From Propionivibrio soli (GTDB lineage: Bacteria; Pseudomonadota; Gammaproteobacteria; Burkholderiales; Rhodocyclaceae): a stretch of DNA of 64,000 bases. Below the pieces are notes generated by a model. That model made no database searches, was not told the DNA's origin, and saw nothing but the letters and a program-made list of their open reading frames with translations. The position numbers and the translations under genes are program-made. Location of the stretch: NCBI RefSeq assembly GCF_025770765.1, contig NZ_JANZKY010000018.1:40108-104107 (forward strand). The letters are read 5' to 3'. Below, in pieces: positions 33,172-43,109 of the stretch. Position 1 is the stretch's first letter, and each line of letters opens with the position of its first letter.

Positions 33172-34407
33172 ATGATCGCAATCAACAAGACTTCGATGTT
33201 CGATCAAGCCATGACAGTCGAAGAAGAGCGGGAGACGCGGGACACCGTCTTTCACTTGCTCAAGAAGTACACCAGCTACACCTTCCTCGACCAGGCGCGG
33301 CGCCAATGCCACGCTTTTCTTGACGCGTTCGCCGCGCAATTGAGCAACCCCGCCGGGATCAACCTGCCGTTGCCGTCTCGGCGGATTTTCGATGAGAAGC
33401 TCCTCCTCGGCGTCTATGAGTCCGACTATCGCGCTTTTCTCAAGGAGATGATGCGCATCGAAGAAGGTTTGGAACGGTTGCGGTCGGGCGCTGAGAAGTA
33501 CGAGGCGTATCGCTTCATCGCCGAGAATCGCTTCGGGGAATTGCTCTTCGAACGCGCTGTAACGCCAGGCGGGGACAGTGATCCTTTCTATGCGCTCCTT
33601 GGTTTCGGCAAACCCGGCGGGGACGAGAGTCAATTCTCATGCCCGAGCCCGCCAACGCATCGAAAGGCGGTTTTGAAAGTGCAACGGGCCGCCGAGGTCT
33701 TCCGCATGCTTTACCGCACAGCGTTCGGCGCTGAATGGTCTTCGCAGCCGCAAGGCGAAATGCCGACCGCCTATTGGACGTTCGAGTCATTTTTCGAACG
33801 TTCCGAAGCCGATGGCCCGTATTGGCCGCCGATTTCTTGCCCATTGCCCCTTGCCCGTTGCCCAGGAAAGAACACCGACGCCTCGCTTCAGGTGTGGAAT
33901 GGCCAAACGATTCCGGTGACGGGGATATGGGAACCTTGGCTGACATGCGGCACGGTGTCGTCCCGTGGAGGGATTGCCTTCGGAAACGTGCTGCACCGTC
34001 TGGCAGGCCGGTTCGATGCGCGGAAAGCGGGAGCGCCTCAGTTTGAAACTAGCGGTGAAGTCGGGTGCCCGAACTATTTCCTTGCCGGCTCTATGGCTGT
34101 TGCCTATGAAGCGGGCGGCTCTGGTGGTAAGGCGCCGGTAGGCTGGCGGCTATTGTGGGAAGACAGGCGGTACCTCGATTCCAGCATTCCGGAAGAAGAA
34201 GCGGCTTATGCGGAACCGCGTATTGCCCGCACACCCGGTGCCGTACTGGCCGTCAGACCGGGCGAACCTTGCCCAACGGGGGGTGAATGGCTTCTGGTTA
34301 CCACGGAGGGTCGGCGCATGAGCGTCGAAGAAGGAGAGCCCATGCCCGGAATACCGCACGGTCTGGCGGCCGAGGCAATTTGGTTGTTGGCTAAAGACGA
34401 GGTCTAG
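33172..34407 (+). CDS. Possible polymorphic-toxin immunity protein (Imm71/Imm72-like)
   Basis: A 411-residue protein with no signal peptide or membrane helix. The N-terminal helical part (RDTVFHLLKKYTSYTFLDQA; ESDYRAFLKEMMRIEEGLERL) and the C-terminal part (GWRLLWEDRRYLDSSIPEEE; EPCPTGGEWLL; GEPMPG) resemble, from memory, the Imm71/Imm72 immunity proteins of Burkholderia-type toxin loci. Such proteins bind and neutralise a cognate toxin delivered by a type VI or contact-dependent system. No toxin gene is adjacent, so this may be an orphan immunity gene. The start is uncertain: ATG 33172 has weak AAAGA upstream, and ATG 33196 is possible. Confidence 0.45.
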   Translation: MIAINKTSMFDQAMTVEEERETRDTVFHLLKKYTSYTFLDQARRQCHAFLDAFAAQLSNPAGINLPLPSRRIFDEKLLLGVYESDYRAFLKEMMRIEEGLERLRSGAEKYEAYRFIAENRFGELLFERAVTPGGDSDPFYALLGFGKPGGDESQFSCPSPPTHRKAVLKVQRAAEVFRMLYRTAFGAEWSSQPQGEMPTAYWTFESFFERSEADGPYWPPISCPLPLARCPGKNTDASLQVWNGQTIPVTGIWEPWLTCGTVSSRGGIAFGNVLHRLAGRFDARKAGAPQFETSGEVGCPNYFLAGSMAVAYEAGGSGGKAPVGWRLLWEDRRYLDSSIPEEEAAYAEPRIARTPGAVLAVRPGEPCPTGGEWLLVTTEGRRMSVEEGEPMPGIPHGLAAEAIWLLAKDEV

Positions 34408-34525
34408 CGCAGGAACTGACGTGCTGGGATGCCGGAAGGCAAAGGTGCCGCGCATTGCAGGAACAGTGCATGCCGTCGCCGAAAGGTAAATACGATGTTT
34501 GCGGATATTTGTAGGAGATAATCGA

Positions 34526-35047
34526 TTGCTTAAAGGTAAATCAATCCAGCCGGTCGAGATGCGTTGCATTTCCCGGCGTTCGAAAGACCCCGATGGTCCG
34601 CTGGGCTGGCGAGTAATGGTTTCAAGGTCGCGCGGGAAGCTTCTTTTCCAGAAATATTTCTTCGATCATCGTTATGGGGGCGAGGCAGAAGCATTGGCCG
34701 CAGCGAAAGCTTGGCGGGACGACGTGGTGAACCGCTTCCCGAGGACGAGCAAGGCGGAGCTTTCCGCTCAGCTACGCAAACACAATACGTCGGGCAATGC
34801 GGGCGTGTATCGGAAAAAAATGCCGCGGCGGTCGCGTAATGGCGCTATCGTTATCCATGTCGTATGGCAAGCCCAGACACCGTTGTCCGTGGTTCCATTC
34901 CGCAGCCGGAGTTTTTCGGTTGCCAAGTACGGGGAACAAGAGGCGTATCGCCGAGCCGTAGAAGCGCGCAAGGAGTTCGAAGCGCTGCTTGGGGTGCCTG
35001 CGATGGTGGGTGAGACGCGCCAACTGATGGCGGAAGCCGTTCAGTAG
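34526..35047 (+). CDS. Small AP2-like DNA-binding protein
   Basis: A 173-residue basic protein. Two segments look like AP2-type domains: GWRVMVSRSRGKLLFQKYFF with AEALAAAKAWRDDVV, and NTSGNAGVYRKK through FSVAKYGEQEAYRRAVEARK. In bacteria and phages, AP2 domains occur in DNA-binding proteins and homing endonucleases. No nuclease motif is seen here. TTG 34526 is chosen as start because AGGAG (34513-34517) lies eight bases upstream. The end overlaps the convergent histidine-kinase gene by seven bases. It may come from a mobile element, though no other mobile sequence is nearby. Confidence 0.55.
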   Translation: MLKGKSIQPVEMRCISRRSKDPDGPLGWRVMVSRSRGKLLFQKYFFDHRYGGEAEALAAAKAWRDDVVNRFPRTSKAELSAQLRKHNTSGNAGVYRKKMPRRSRNGAIVIHVVWQAQTPLSVVPFRSRSFSVAKYGEQEAYRRAVEARKEFEALLGVPAMVGETRQLMAEAVQ

Positions 35048-37509
35048 CCTAGCGAAGCCACTCTCGCCAGCTTGCCAAGAGCGGCTTCAACCCCGTCAAT
35101 CAGGACATCGAAGGGCATTTCCGAAGGCTGGGCGCATAACGCGTCGATGACGGCGGAGAGCCTGAAAAGCGTGTCAGCGCCGATCGCCGCCGATGCGCCT
35201 TTTAGACTGTGCGCCAACTCGGCCACGCGTCGGCGATCATTCAACTGCGACGCCTTCCGCAATGCGTTGCCGTCATCCGCATGCTGTGCAGCGAAGCGTT
35301 GAACGGCAATTCGGAAAACGGCCAGATCTCCGAGAAAGCGCGAGAGTGCGATATCGAAGTCGATGCCCGCTTCAATGAAGGCGGTCCGCAATGCGGAGAT
35401 GTCATTCTCCGTCATGGCGTTCTTGACGTCGGCCAGGGGCTCCGGCGAAACCTCTCGACTTGCTGTGGTTGCGGGTGCCGGCCGAGGTTTCAGCCAGCGG
35501 GTCAAGACACCCCAAAGATCTTCGGGATCGATCGGTTTGGGTAGAAAATCATTCATCCCGGCGGCTACACAAGCCTCCTGCTCGGAGTGAGCGACGGCCG
35601 CGGACAGGGCGACGACCGGCCCGGCCCAGCCTTGCCGCCGCAATTGACGCGTGACTTCCAGGCCATCCATGCCTGGCATGTGGATATCCATGAATACCAG
35701 CTCGGGAGGTGGGCCGGTGTCTCCGATCAGGTCGAGCAGCTCCATGCCATTGGTCGCCAAGCGAACGTTGAGACCGGCGCGTTCGAGCAGCCCCGCGATG
35801 ACTCGTCGGTTTACCTCGACATCTTCGGCGACGGCGACGACCGCGCCGTGGAATTCTTCGGGAATGCCGTAATCCTTCGGCTCTTGGTGTCCAGAGTCTG
35901 CTTGCACGCGAAGCCGCTGCGCGACTTGCTGCAGCACAAGCGGTGTGAGCGGGCGTGCCACCACATCGACGTCCGCGCGTGCGGCGAGCAGCGGCTTCAG
36001 GCGGACGCAGGATTCGGCGTCTGCGAGGAATAGATGGGGGCCGCGCAATACCCCGATCGCTTCAGGAGAGGGCAAGCGATCGTCGCTTACATCAACGATG
36101 CGAAACGAAGCAGCTTGCGAAGAGGAAACGACAGAGCCTCGGAGCAACGCGACGAGCCGGGTAACCGCATCACGGGTGTGTCGCCTATCGATATCGAGCG
36201 CAACATCTCCAATTGGCAGCGAGGAGGGCGTTTCCGTTACTTCCGCTCGGCGCAATGGCACGCGCAGTTCAAACGTGCTGCCATATCCTTCGGTGCTTTC
36301 AACGGCCAGATCCCCGCCCATCCCTCGCGCCAGTTGGCGGGCGATGACGAGGCCCAGTCCGGTGCCGCCGAAGCGGCGCGTCGTGCTGGCATCGGCCTGC
36401 GTAAAGGGCTGAAAAAGGCGCGCTAGCGTTTGCTGGCGGATGCCGGCTCCGGTGTCGGTGACGGCGAAATGCAATTCGTCCGGTCCGCCGCTGTCGCTAT
36501 CGTTATGGCGCGTCACGCAAAGCAGAACGTGGCCGGTGTCGGTGAACTTGATCGCGTTACTGAACAGGTTGTTGAGAACCTGGCTCAGGCGCAGCCGGTC
36601 GCCGACGATGCGCCGAGGTACGTCAGCGGCGATGTCGAACGCGATCTCGAGACACTTTCCGATCGCTGAGTGGGCGACGATTGCGGCGAGTTCGTCGATG
36701 ACTTCGTAGAGGTCGAGCGGTAGCGATTCGTACTCGAGCTTGCCTGATTCGATCTTGGCAAAATCCAGAAGGTCGTTGAGCATGCGTTGCAGCGTCTTGC
36801 CCGACTGAGCCGCCTTTTCAAGGTAGTCTCGCTGCTGCGCCGTCAATTCGGTCATCAGCGCCAATTGCGTGAGCCCGAGGATTCCGTTCAGCGGCGTGCG
36901 GATTTCATGGCTGACGTTGGCGAGGAACTCGTCCTTGGCACGGTTGGCGGCCTCCGCTGCCTGGCGCGCTTCGCGCAGCGCCCGCGCTTGTTCGCGAGCC
37001 TTGGTCACGTCGTCGATGACGTGGATGAAGAGGTCGTCGTGCGCCTGAATCGACGAGATGTCAATGCACAACAAGGCTCCGTCTGCGTCGACCAAGTTCA
37101 GTTCGGCATGGCTGATTCCTTGCTCGCGCAATAGCGCGAAGTGCGCTTCGCGGCGTTCGCGGCTGTCCTCCGAGAACAGCTCATCCAGGCGCCGGCCGCG
37201 CAGCTGCTTCATTGTCTGCCGTGTGATGCTGATCGCAGCCGGGTTGGCGCGCCCGATACGCAGCGTGGAATCGGTCTCGAAAATGCCGGCGAGCGAGTAG
37301 TCGAAATGAATGCGAGCGATGCGCTCGTGCCTGAAGGACGCATCTTCGATTGTCGCAGCTGAGGCATCCGGGACCTCGGTGAGTTGCGCAAGGCGCCGGG
37401 CCAGGGTCGCAAGAAGCGATTTGTCCCGAGGCGTCATCACTCCCGGGGGGCCGCTTTCCAGTTGCCGCAACAGATCTTCGACCGATGCCGCAAGAGATCG
37501 TACGCCCAT
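35041..37509 (-). CDS. Hybrid sensor histidine kinase (PAS-HisKA-HATPase-REC-Hpt)
   Basis: An 822-residue protein with no membrane helix, so a cytoplasmic sensor. In order: a PAS domain (about 70-170); HisKA with [15 protein letters not shown], the phospho-His near residue 203; HATPase with FSNAIKF, DTGAGI and GGTGLGL; a stretch of about 110 residues like a receiver without the acceptor Asp; a receiver with [12 protein letters not shown]; and an Hpt domain with [11 protein letters not shown] near residue 770. This is a complete phosphorelay in one chain. It is the last gene of an operon with a PP2C-type regulator and a STAS protein, so it may feed phosphate to the receiver of the PP2C protein. 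Confidence 0.93.
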   Translation of the reverse strand: MGVRSLAASVEDLLRQLESGPPGVMTPRDKSLLATLARRLAQLTEVPDASAATIEDASFRHERIARIHFDYSLAGIFETDSTLRIGRANPAAISITRQTMKQLRGRRLDELFSEDSRERREAHFALLREQGISHAELNLVDADGALLCIDISSIQAHDDLFIHVIDDVTKAREQARALREARQAAEAANRAKDEFLANVSHEIRTPLNGILGLTQLALMTELTAQQRDYLEKAAQSGKTLQRMLNDLLDFAKIESGKLEYESLPLDLYEVIDELAAIVAHSAIGKCLEIAFDIAADVPRRIVGDRLRLSQVLNNLFSNAIKFTDTGHVLLCVTRHNDSDSGGPDELHFAVTDTGAGIRQQTLARLFQPFTQADASTTRRFGGTGLGLVIARQLARGMGGDLAVESTEGYGSTFELRVPLRRAEVTETPSSLPIGDVALDIDRRHTRDAVTRLVALLRGSVVSSSQAASFRIVDVSDDRLPSPEAIGVLRGPHLFLADAESCVRLKPLLAARADVDVVARPLTPLVLQQVAQRLRVQADSGHQEPKDYGIPEEFHGAVVAVAEDVEVNRRVIAGLLERAGLNVRLATNGMELLDLIGDTGPPPELVFMDIHMPGMDGLEVTRQLRRQGWAGPVVALSAAVAHSEQEACVAAGMNDFLPKPIDPEDLWGVLTRWLKPRPAPATTASREVSPEPLADVKNAMTENDISALRTAFIEAGIDFDIALSRFLGDLAVFRIAVQRFAAQHADDGNALRKASQLNDRRRVAELAHSLKGASAAIGADTLFRLSAVIDALCAQPSEMPFDVLIDGVEAALGKLARVASLGY

Positions 37510-37518
37510 GACCCTTTC

Positions 37519-39987
37519 TCAGTTTCGGGAGTGATACCCCGGCGTTGGAAACTGCTTCGTCAACACGATGCTCGCCATGCCGGGCATCGGCGCCTTGTAT
37601 TCGACTTTGTCGACACAGTTCTCAATGATATACAGACCGAAGCCGCCGAAGGTGTTTCCCGTGAAATCCGGGGTCGGCGTGCCGTCCGGGACGAAGGGTT
37701 CGCCTTCCGACACCAGTTCGACGGAAGCCGTCTCCGCAGTGCGCCGTAGAACGGCGGTGAAGGGCGTTTCCTTGAGGTTTCTCGGGGTATGGCGGACGAT
37801 ATTGGTCGCTGCCTCGAAGGCGGCCAAGGCTAACGATTGCCGGAAGTCTTCCGGCTGGTCGGCACAGAGCCCGTCGATATGGTGGCGCAGCGACTCGAGC
37901 CGATCGAGTCGTCGGGGCAGATCGAGATAGACGGGGCGCCGGCGGTCGGAGACATGGCCTCGCCGCTCGGTACGCTGGTGGCGCGACTGAATGACGAGGG
38001 CCGTGCGATCGTCCCCGCCCGTCGTTGCGCGCGTGAAATTGTGCAGATCGCTGCGCAGCGAGTTGAGTGTGATCGAGGGCGAAGCCTCGTTGATCAGCGC
38101 CAGCCGCAGAATCTCTTTCACCGGCCAGTCGCCGTAAGCTTCGCCATCGGAATTTGTCGAATCCGAAATGCCGTCGGAGTAGAGCATCACGATATCGCCC
38201 ACACCGATTTGCGTCACATGTTCCTCGTAGCGCTCATTCGGGATGACGCCGATCGGCAAGTTGCCTTCGGGGAGTTCCTCCACGGTGTAACTTGCGCTGC
38301 GCCCGACGAGCATAGGCGTGTGCCCGGCGTTTACCCAGGTGACCGTTCCTGCCCGTCGATCGAAGCGCGCGAGCGTCAGGGTGACGAAGGCACCCAGCTC
38401 GCACAACTCGGAATACGTGGCCTCGTTCAGGGCGTTGACGATCTCCGACGGGGTAGGTGTCTTGCGCAGGCCGCCGCCGCATACCATTTCGACAAAGGCG
38501 CGCCGATAGGCGCTTTTCACTCCCGCGGCGATGAGCGCGGCCTTGATACCTTTGCCCATGACGTCGCCGGTCAACACTTCAATTGTCGAGTTGTTGAGTT
38601 TGGTGAACGTGTAGAAATCCCCGTCGATGCCCTGCGACGGCTCACTGAACGAAGCGATCGAAAGGCCGGCGAATTTTTGCGGCGGGGCGCCGAACAGCAA
38701 TCGCCCCTGTATTTCCGCGCCGATTTCGAGCTCGCGCGTACGTGCCAATTGAAGCTGTTCCTCCGCCGAGCGGCGGTCGGTGATGTCGGTGCTGATGGCC
38801 ACATATTGCTGGGGCACGCCGTGATCGACGACCCACGGCACGATCGTCATTTCGAGCCAGAAGATGCGCCCATCCTTCGCCCTGTTGGCGATCTCGCCTT
38901 GCCAGCTCTGGCCGTTGCGGATCGTTTCGACAAGGTCCCTGTAGAAGCTAGGCGAATGAACGCTCGACTTCAGCATATTGTGTGGACGCCCGATGAGCTC
39001 GTCGGTGCTATAACCGGATACCGCGCAGAACTTGCTGTTGACGTACGTGATGACGTGGTTCGCGTCCGTGATGCTGACTAGCGCGTGGCTATCGATGGCG
39101 TGTTTCTGGACGCCGAGTTCGGCTGCCTTCTGCAGTATGTCCTGGATCGCGCTCTGCCGTTCCTTCTCGAGCGCGATACGGGTGGAGATGTCATGCAGGA
39201 TGAACAGGTGGAGCGGTTCGCCGTTGTTGCCGGAAACCGGCCGCGCACGGAGTTCGAGTGACAGCGTATTGCCTGGCGGCAGTCGGACGACGCATTCGAC
39301 GACCTCGGTTGACTCGGCGAGGACTTCCAAAGGGATACAGTGTCCGTTGGCGTCGGTAAACGCAAGACGGCTCATCGATCCGCCGACCGCAGGCTGCTCG
39401 GAGCCATCGAAATACGCGGCCGCGAGCGGATTCGTCTTCACGACCGTGAAGTGGGAATCGGTAACGATGAGCGCGTTAGACGAGGCATTGAATAGTGATT
39501 CCAGCAGGTTGAGTGCGGAAGCTTTTTCCGCCAGTGCGGTCTGCAATTCCTGTTTGCAGACCAGCGCAGTGGTCCGCAAGTGTTCGCGCTCCAGAATGTT
39601 GAAGATCCGTAGGCGCAAAACATGCACATCGATCGGTTTGGTAATGATATCGGCGGCACCGAGGCCAAGGCCGAAAATATGCGCCTCGCGGTTTTCAGCA
39701 TCAGCGAGGAAAACGATAGGGACATGGGCGAGTTGCGCATCCCCGTGCAGTGCCCTGGCCGTGTCGAAACCCTTGTCTTCGGGCGTGGTCACGTCGACCA
39801 CAATCAACTGCGGGCAGGATTCCCGCCCCAGACGCAAAGCGTCGGCGCCCAATCCGGCATGGACAACGTGCCAATCGATCGCCAGTGCCTGCACATACGC
39901 GTCGGATTCGGGCGAGCGGTCGACTACCAGGACCGTCGCGACAGTCGGTGTGAGGGCGCAAAGCGGCGTCGGGGCAATGGCGCTCAT
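37519..39987 (-). CDS. REC-PAS-PAS-PP2C phosphatase with fused HATPase (RsbU/RsbW-type) domain
   Basis: An 822-residue partner-switching regulator. In order: a receiver domain with Asp in LIVVDVTTP near residue 64 and Lys in TKPID; PAS domains about 160-270 and 290-415; a SpoIIE/PP2C phosphatase about 430-670 with the metal-binding motifs GIDGDFYTF, DVMGKGIKAALIAAG, YSDGISD and GGDDRT; and a GHKL HATPase domain about 690-815 (AAFEAATNIVRHT; GGFGLYIIENCVD) like anti-sigma kinases RsbW/SpoIIAB. The phosphatase would dephosphorylate the STAS protein and the kinase domain phosphorylate it. It lies 58 nt after the STAS gene and 9 nt before the kinase gene. Confidence 0.92.
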   Translation of the reverse strand: MSAIAPTPLCALTPTVATVLVVDRSPESDAYVQALAIDWHVVHAGLGADALRLGRESCPQLIVVDVTTPEDKGFDTARALHGDAQLAHVPIVFLADAENREAHIFGLGLGAADIITKPIDVHVLRLRIFNILEREHLRTTALVCKQELQTALAEKASALNLLESLFNASSNALIVTDSHFTVVKTNPLAAAYFDGSEQPAVGGSMSRLAFTDANGHCIPLEVLAESTEVVECVVRLPPGNTLSLELRARPVSGNNGEPLHLFILHDISTRIALEKERQSAIQDILQKAAELGVQKHAIDSHALVSITDANHVITYVNSKFCAVSGYSTDELIGRPHNMLKSSVHSPSFYRDLVETIRNGQSWQGEIANRAKDGRIFWLEMTIVPWVVDHGVPQQYVAISTDITDRRSAEEQLQLARTRELEIGAEIQGRLLFGAPPQKFAGLSIASFSEPSQGIDGDFYTFTKLNNSTIEVLTGDVMGKGIKAALIAAGVKSAYRRAFVEMVCGGGLRKTPTPSEIVNALNEATYSELCELGAFVTLTLARFDRRAGTVTWVNAGHTPMLVGRSASYTVEELPEGNLPIGVIPNERYEEHVTQIGVGDIVMLYSDGISDSTNSDGEAYGDWPVKEILRLALINEASPSITLNSLRSDLHNFTRATTGGDDRTALVIQSRHQRTERRGHVSDRRRPVYLDLPRRLDRLESLRHHIDGLCADQPEDFRQSLALAAFEAATNIVRHTPRNLKETPFTAVLRRTAETASVELVSEGEPFVPDGTPTPDFTGNTFGGFGLYIIENCVDKVEYKAPMPGMASIVLTKQFPTPGYHSRN

Positions 39988-40045
39988 TGCGCGAATCGCA
40001 ACTCTTTCATGGCTGCTCCATCAGGTTTGCGAAGACGAAGGCGCC

Positions 40046-40384
40046 CTACAGCGACGCCAGCGCGTCCTCGCGGGTGTCATAGATCGAGAAGATCCGGTGC
40101 ATTCTCACCAGTTCGAACAAAGCGCGTACAGGAGAAGCCAGGGAGACGAGTTTCAGCTGTCCCTGCTTGTTGTTCATGCTGCGCAGGCAGGCGAGCATTG
40201 CGCCGAGACCCGAACTGTCGACGAAACGTACGGCGCACATGTCGATGATGACGAGAGCTTGGGCATCCAGGTAGGGTTGAACCTGCTCCTTGAAGCGCTG
40301 CGCATTCCCCGCATCGAGGTTTTCGCACTCGATGACGATGGCAATGCCTTCGGCTTCGCTCAGTGGTTCCGCCCTAATCTGCAT
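40046..40384 (-). CDS. STAS-domain anti-anti-sigma factor
   Basis: A 112-residue single STAS domain. The loop VRFVDSSGLGAML holds the serine (near residue 58) that is the phosphorylation site in RsbV/SpoIIAA proteins. It is first in an operon with a PP2C/HATPase protein that carries both likely modifying activities. It should bind a partner when unphosphorylated. No sigma factor gene is nearby, so the final target is unknown. In other betaproteobacteria and gammaproteobacteria such modules control surface attachment, c-di-GMP or secretion. Confidence 0.92.
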   Translation of the reverse strand: MQIRAEPLSEAEGIAIVIECENLDAGNAQRFKEQVQPYLDAQALVIIDMCAVRFVDSSGLGAMLACLRSMNNKQGQLKLVSLASPVRALFELVRMHRIFSIYDTREDALASL

Positions 40385-40888
40385 GATCGTCTCCTGCCAG
40401 GAGTCCGGCGGCCTACCGCCTCCTTGCTGCTATTTCGTGTGTTGCGGTGCCCGGGCGTTCTTGAATGCGGGGCCTTCGCAAACTGTGTCGATGCCCGGGC
40501 ATTGAACCAAAAATGGGTGGGGAGCTTGTGTCAGGAATGCAAAATGATTGAAAAGGGGGGCGAATCGAGGTTGCCAACCGCACTAGCTCGGCTGTCGGCG
40601 GCAGGTACCAAGAACGAACACGGCAATTTTGCAGTTTTTAAGCAAAAACAGCGTGTTACGATGAAATGATAAAGTGATTGTGAAAAACTGGATTCCGTGG
40701 GCAGAAACGCTCTTCAAGGTGATGTCGTTACCCGTGGCTGAGTGATTAAAAATGGTTTTTAGTAAAAATAAACAATATATTGCGTAGTTATGTTGATAGA
40801 TAACATCAACTACATGTCTCCATGAGCCAATGCGAAAGCTTCACACTTTCACGCCGGCGCTTTTTTTTGCAGCGCCGGCGACCCCCGC
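40385..40888. promoter_or_regulatory. Promoter region of the STAS operon with the end of the usp operon
   Basis: This non-coding region of 504 nt includes a strongly AT-rich part (about 40640-40805). It likely carries the promoter for the minus-strand STAS-PP2C-kinase operon. Nearest the usp gene is a strong hairpin, listed separately. No gene was recognised here and I found no clear sigma-54 or heat-shock promoter. Confidence 0.45.
40852..40880. terminator. Perfect ten-base-pair hairpin after usp
   Basis: CGCCGGCGCT (40852-40861) and AGCGCCGGCG (40871-40880) are exact inverted repeats. The loop holds seven T on the plus strand, or seven A on the minus strand. It lies nine bases beyond the usp stop. 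It probably ends the lctP-usp transcript, although the T-tract sits in the loop and not after the stem. Confidence 0.6.
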
Positions 40889-41341
40889 CTATTTTCCTCG
40901 TACGAGTAGCAGTGACGTTCCACCGATACGGACGAGGTTTTCCGCGACACTGCCGACTAGAAGACGCTGTACGCCCCGCCGTCCATGCGTGCCCACGACC
41001 ATTAGGTCGGCACGCCATTTCTTGGCCGCCTCGGCGAGCATTTCGGCCACTCGCTTCTCGGTTGACTCGATCTGCAACCGCTCGGGCTGGACACCGGCGC
41101 CGACCGCCTTGGCGACGGCCTGATCGAGCAACTTATTGGCGGCTTCCTGGATTTCGACTTTCACCTTGTCCACGTCGATGTACGACCCAAGGCCCATTCC
41201 GTGTTGCATCAGGGAAGATTCGTCGGAGGCGTGGGCGATGCACAAATTCGCGCGAAGTGCCTTCGCGAGTTCTATGGCTTCCTCGAGCGCCTTGGCGGCG
41301 GTTGGGCTGCTGTCGATAGCGACAAAGATTCGTTTGCTCAT
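40889..41341 (-). CDS. Universal stress protein (UspA family)
   Basis: A 150-residue single Usp domain. It opens with RIFVAIDSSPTAAKALEEAI and has the ATP-binding motif MVVGTHGRRGVQRLLVGSVAENLVR (key residues G-2x-G-9x-G-S/T), so it is of the ATP-binding type. It lies 15 nt after the lactate permease gene and is probably co-transcribed with it, which suggests a link to growth on lactate or energy stress. Its exact role is unknown. Confidence 0.92.
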   Translation of the reverse strand: MSKRIFVAIDSSPTAAKALEEAIELAKALRANLCIAHASDESSLMQHGMGLGSYIDVDKVKVEIQEAANKLLDQAVAKAVGAGVQPERLQIESTEKRVAEMLAEAAKKWRADLMVVGTHGRRGVQRLLVGSVAENLVRIGGTSLLLVRGK

Positions 41342-41356
41342 GGTGGATCTCCTCCG

Positions 41357-43018
41357 TTACTTGATGACGAGCGTGGTGAAGGGCCAGACGTACGCCTGTA
41401 GAGTGACGAATATTCCGACCAGACAAGCGAGGGCAATCGAGTGGAAGAAAACGTAGCGCAGAATGTCGCCCTCGTGATCGAACCAGCGGGTTGCCGTGGA
41501 CGCGACCACGATGGACTGCGCGTCGATCATCTTGCCCATGACGCCGCCCGAACTGTTCGCCGCGCCCATCAGGTTGGGTGAAAGGCCGAGCTGTTCAGCC
41601 GCCACCTTCTGCATGCCACCGAAGAGCACGTTGCTCGCCGTATCCGAACCGGTCAACGCCACGCCGAGCCAGCCCATCAGGGTGCCAAAGAACGGGTACA
41701 AAACCCCGGTGGTGGCAAAGGCGAGACCCAGCGTCGTATCGAGGCCGGAGAACCGGGTCAGGGTGCCGAGACCGAGCATCAGGACGATCGTGAGCAGCGA
41801 AAAGCGCACCATGAACAGCGTGCGGCCGTAGGCGGCGACGAGTTGCCCCAAGCTGTACTTCATCGTGAATCCGCCGACGAGTGCCGCGGCCAGGATGCCG
41901 GTACCGGTTGCGGAAAGCAGCCCGAAGACGTACACGGCGCTTTCCTTGGTCGGCGTGCGCACGACGGGCGCCACTTTTTCAACCATCTGGTGCAGTCCGT
42001 CGATCGGGAAGCTCGGCGCATAGAGCCCGTTGAAGAAAGCCTTTACCGAAGGCAGGCCCCAGATGAACACGAAGACCGTCAGGATGATCCACGGTGTCCA
42101 GGCGCGTACCACGTCGGCGGTCGAGTGCCGTACCGGCGGCGGAAGGGAATGGCCCTCGCCGCTGTCCTCTTCTTTGCCCTTGAGTGTGACCGAACGCCAG
42201 ACTTCCTTCGGCTGCCACACGCGCAAAAACAGCACGAGGCAGGTCATCGACGACAGGGCGGCAATGACGTCGACGAGTTCCGGCCCGATGAAGTTGGAGA
42301 CAAGGTATTGCGGGATCGCAAAGCTGACGCCAGTGACGAGGATCGCGGGCCATATCTGCAACATCCCTCGGCGTCCGGCAAAAGCCCAGATCAACCAGAA
42401 CGGCACCATCACGGAAAAGAACGGCAACTGGCGGCCGATCATCCCCGAGACGGCCATGAGGTCGTAACCGTGGACTTTGGCCAACGTAATTACCGGCGTG
42501 CCGAGCGCCCCGTAGGCGACCGGCGCGGTGTTGGCGATCAACGAGAGACCGGAAGCCGCGAGCGGCGAAAAGCCCAGTCCAATGAGAATGGCGGCCGTTA
42601 CGGCCACCGGCGTGCCGAAGCCCGCCGCACCCTCGAAGAAAGCGCCGAAGGCGAAGGCAATGAGCAGCAGTTGCAGGCGGCGGTCCGGCGTGATGCCCGC
42701 GATCGAGTCTTGAAGAACCTTGAAAGAGCCGTTCTGTTCGGTGAGTTGATGCAGAAAGATGATATTGAGGACGATCCACCCAATGGGCATGAGACCCGTG
42801 AGGCCGCCGAGCAACGCCGATTTGAGCGCCATCTCGGTCGGCATGCCGTAGGCAAGCACGGCGATGAGAATCGCGGCGAGCAGCCCGGCGCCGGCCGCGA
42901 TATGCGCCTTCAAATGCAGGAAACCTAAGCCGATGAGCATCACGGCCACCGGGACGGAAGCGACGAGCGTCGATAGAAACATGCTGCCAAGCGGGTTGTA
43001 CACTTGTTGCCAAACCAT
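41357..43018 (-). CDS. lctP: L-lactate permease, LctP/LldP family
   Basis: A 553-residue inner-membrane carrier with about 12-14 helices. It has family blocks such as FGAFFEGAAGFGTPVAVTAA, ANTAPVAYGALGTP and MGAANSSGGVMGKMIDAQS. It takes up L- and D-lactate (and glycolate in some species) with protons. ATG 43018 has GGAGGA six bases upstream. It is followed by usp and preceded, on the same strand, by the D-lactate dehydrogenase-like and lut genes, so it supplies substrate for them. Confidence 0.95.
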   Translation of the reverse strand: MVWQQVYNPLGSMFLSTLVASVPVAVMLIGLGFLHLKAHIAAGAGLLAAILIAVLAYGMPTEMALKSALLGGLTGLMPIGWIVLNIIFLHQLTEQNGSFKVLQDSIAGITPDRRLQLLLIAFAFGAFFEGAAGFGTPVAVTAAILIGLGFSPLAASGLSLIANTAPVAYGALGTPVITLAKVHGYDLMAVSGMIGRQLPFFSVMVPFWLIWAFAGRRGMLQIWPAILVTGVSFAIPQYLVSNFIGPELVDVIAALSSMTCLVLFLRVWQPKEVWRSVTLKGKEEDSGEGHSLPPPVRHSTADVVRAWTPWIILTVFVFIWGLPSVKAFFNGLYAPSFPIDGLHQMVEKVAPVVRTPTKESAVYVFGLLSATGTGILAAALVGGFTMKYSLGQLVAAYGRTLFMVRFSLLTIVLMLGLGTLTRFSGLDTTLGLAFATTGVLYPFFGTLMGWLGVALTGSDTASNVLFGGMQKVAAEQLGLSPNLMGAANSSGGVMGKMIDAQSIVVASTATRWFDHEGDILRYVFFHSIALACLVGIFVTLQAYVWPFTTLVIK

Positions 43019-43109
43019 ATGTTTCCTCCAAAGGTGTAGGTATTGTTTGCGCCGAGCCTTTGGGTCTTCTTGCGCGTTTGACGGTACACGCCGCGATTCG
43101 GTGGGTGGG

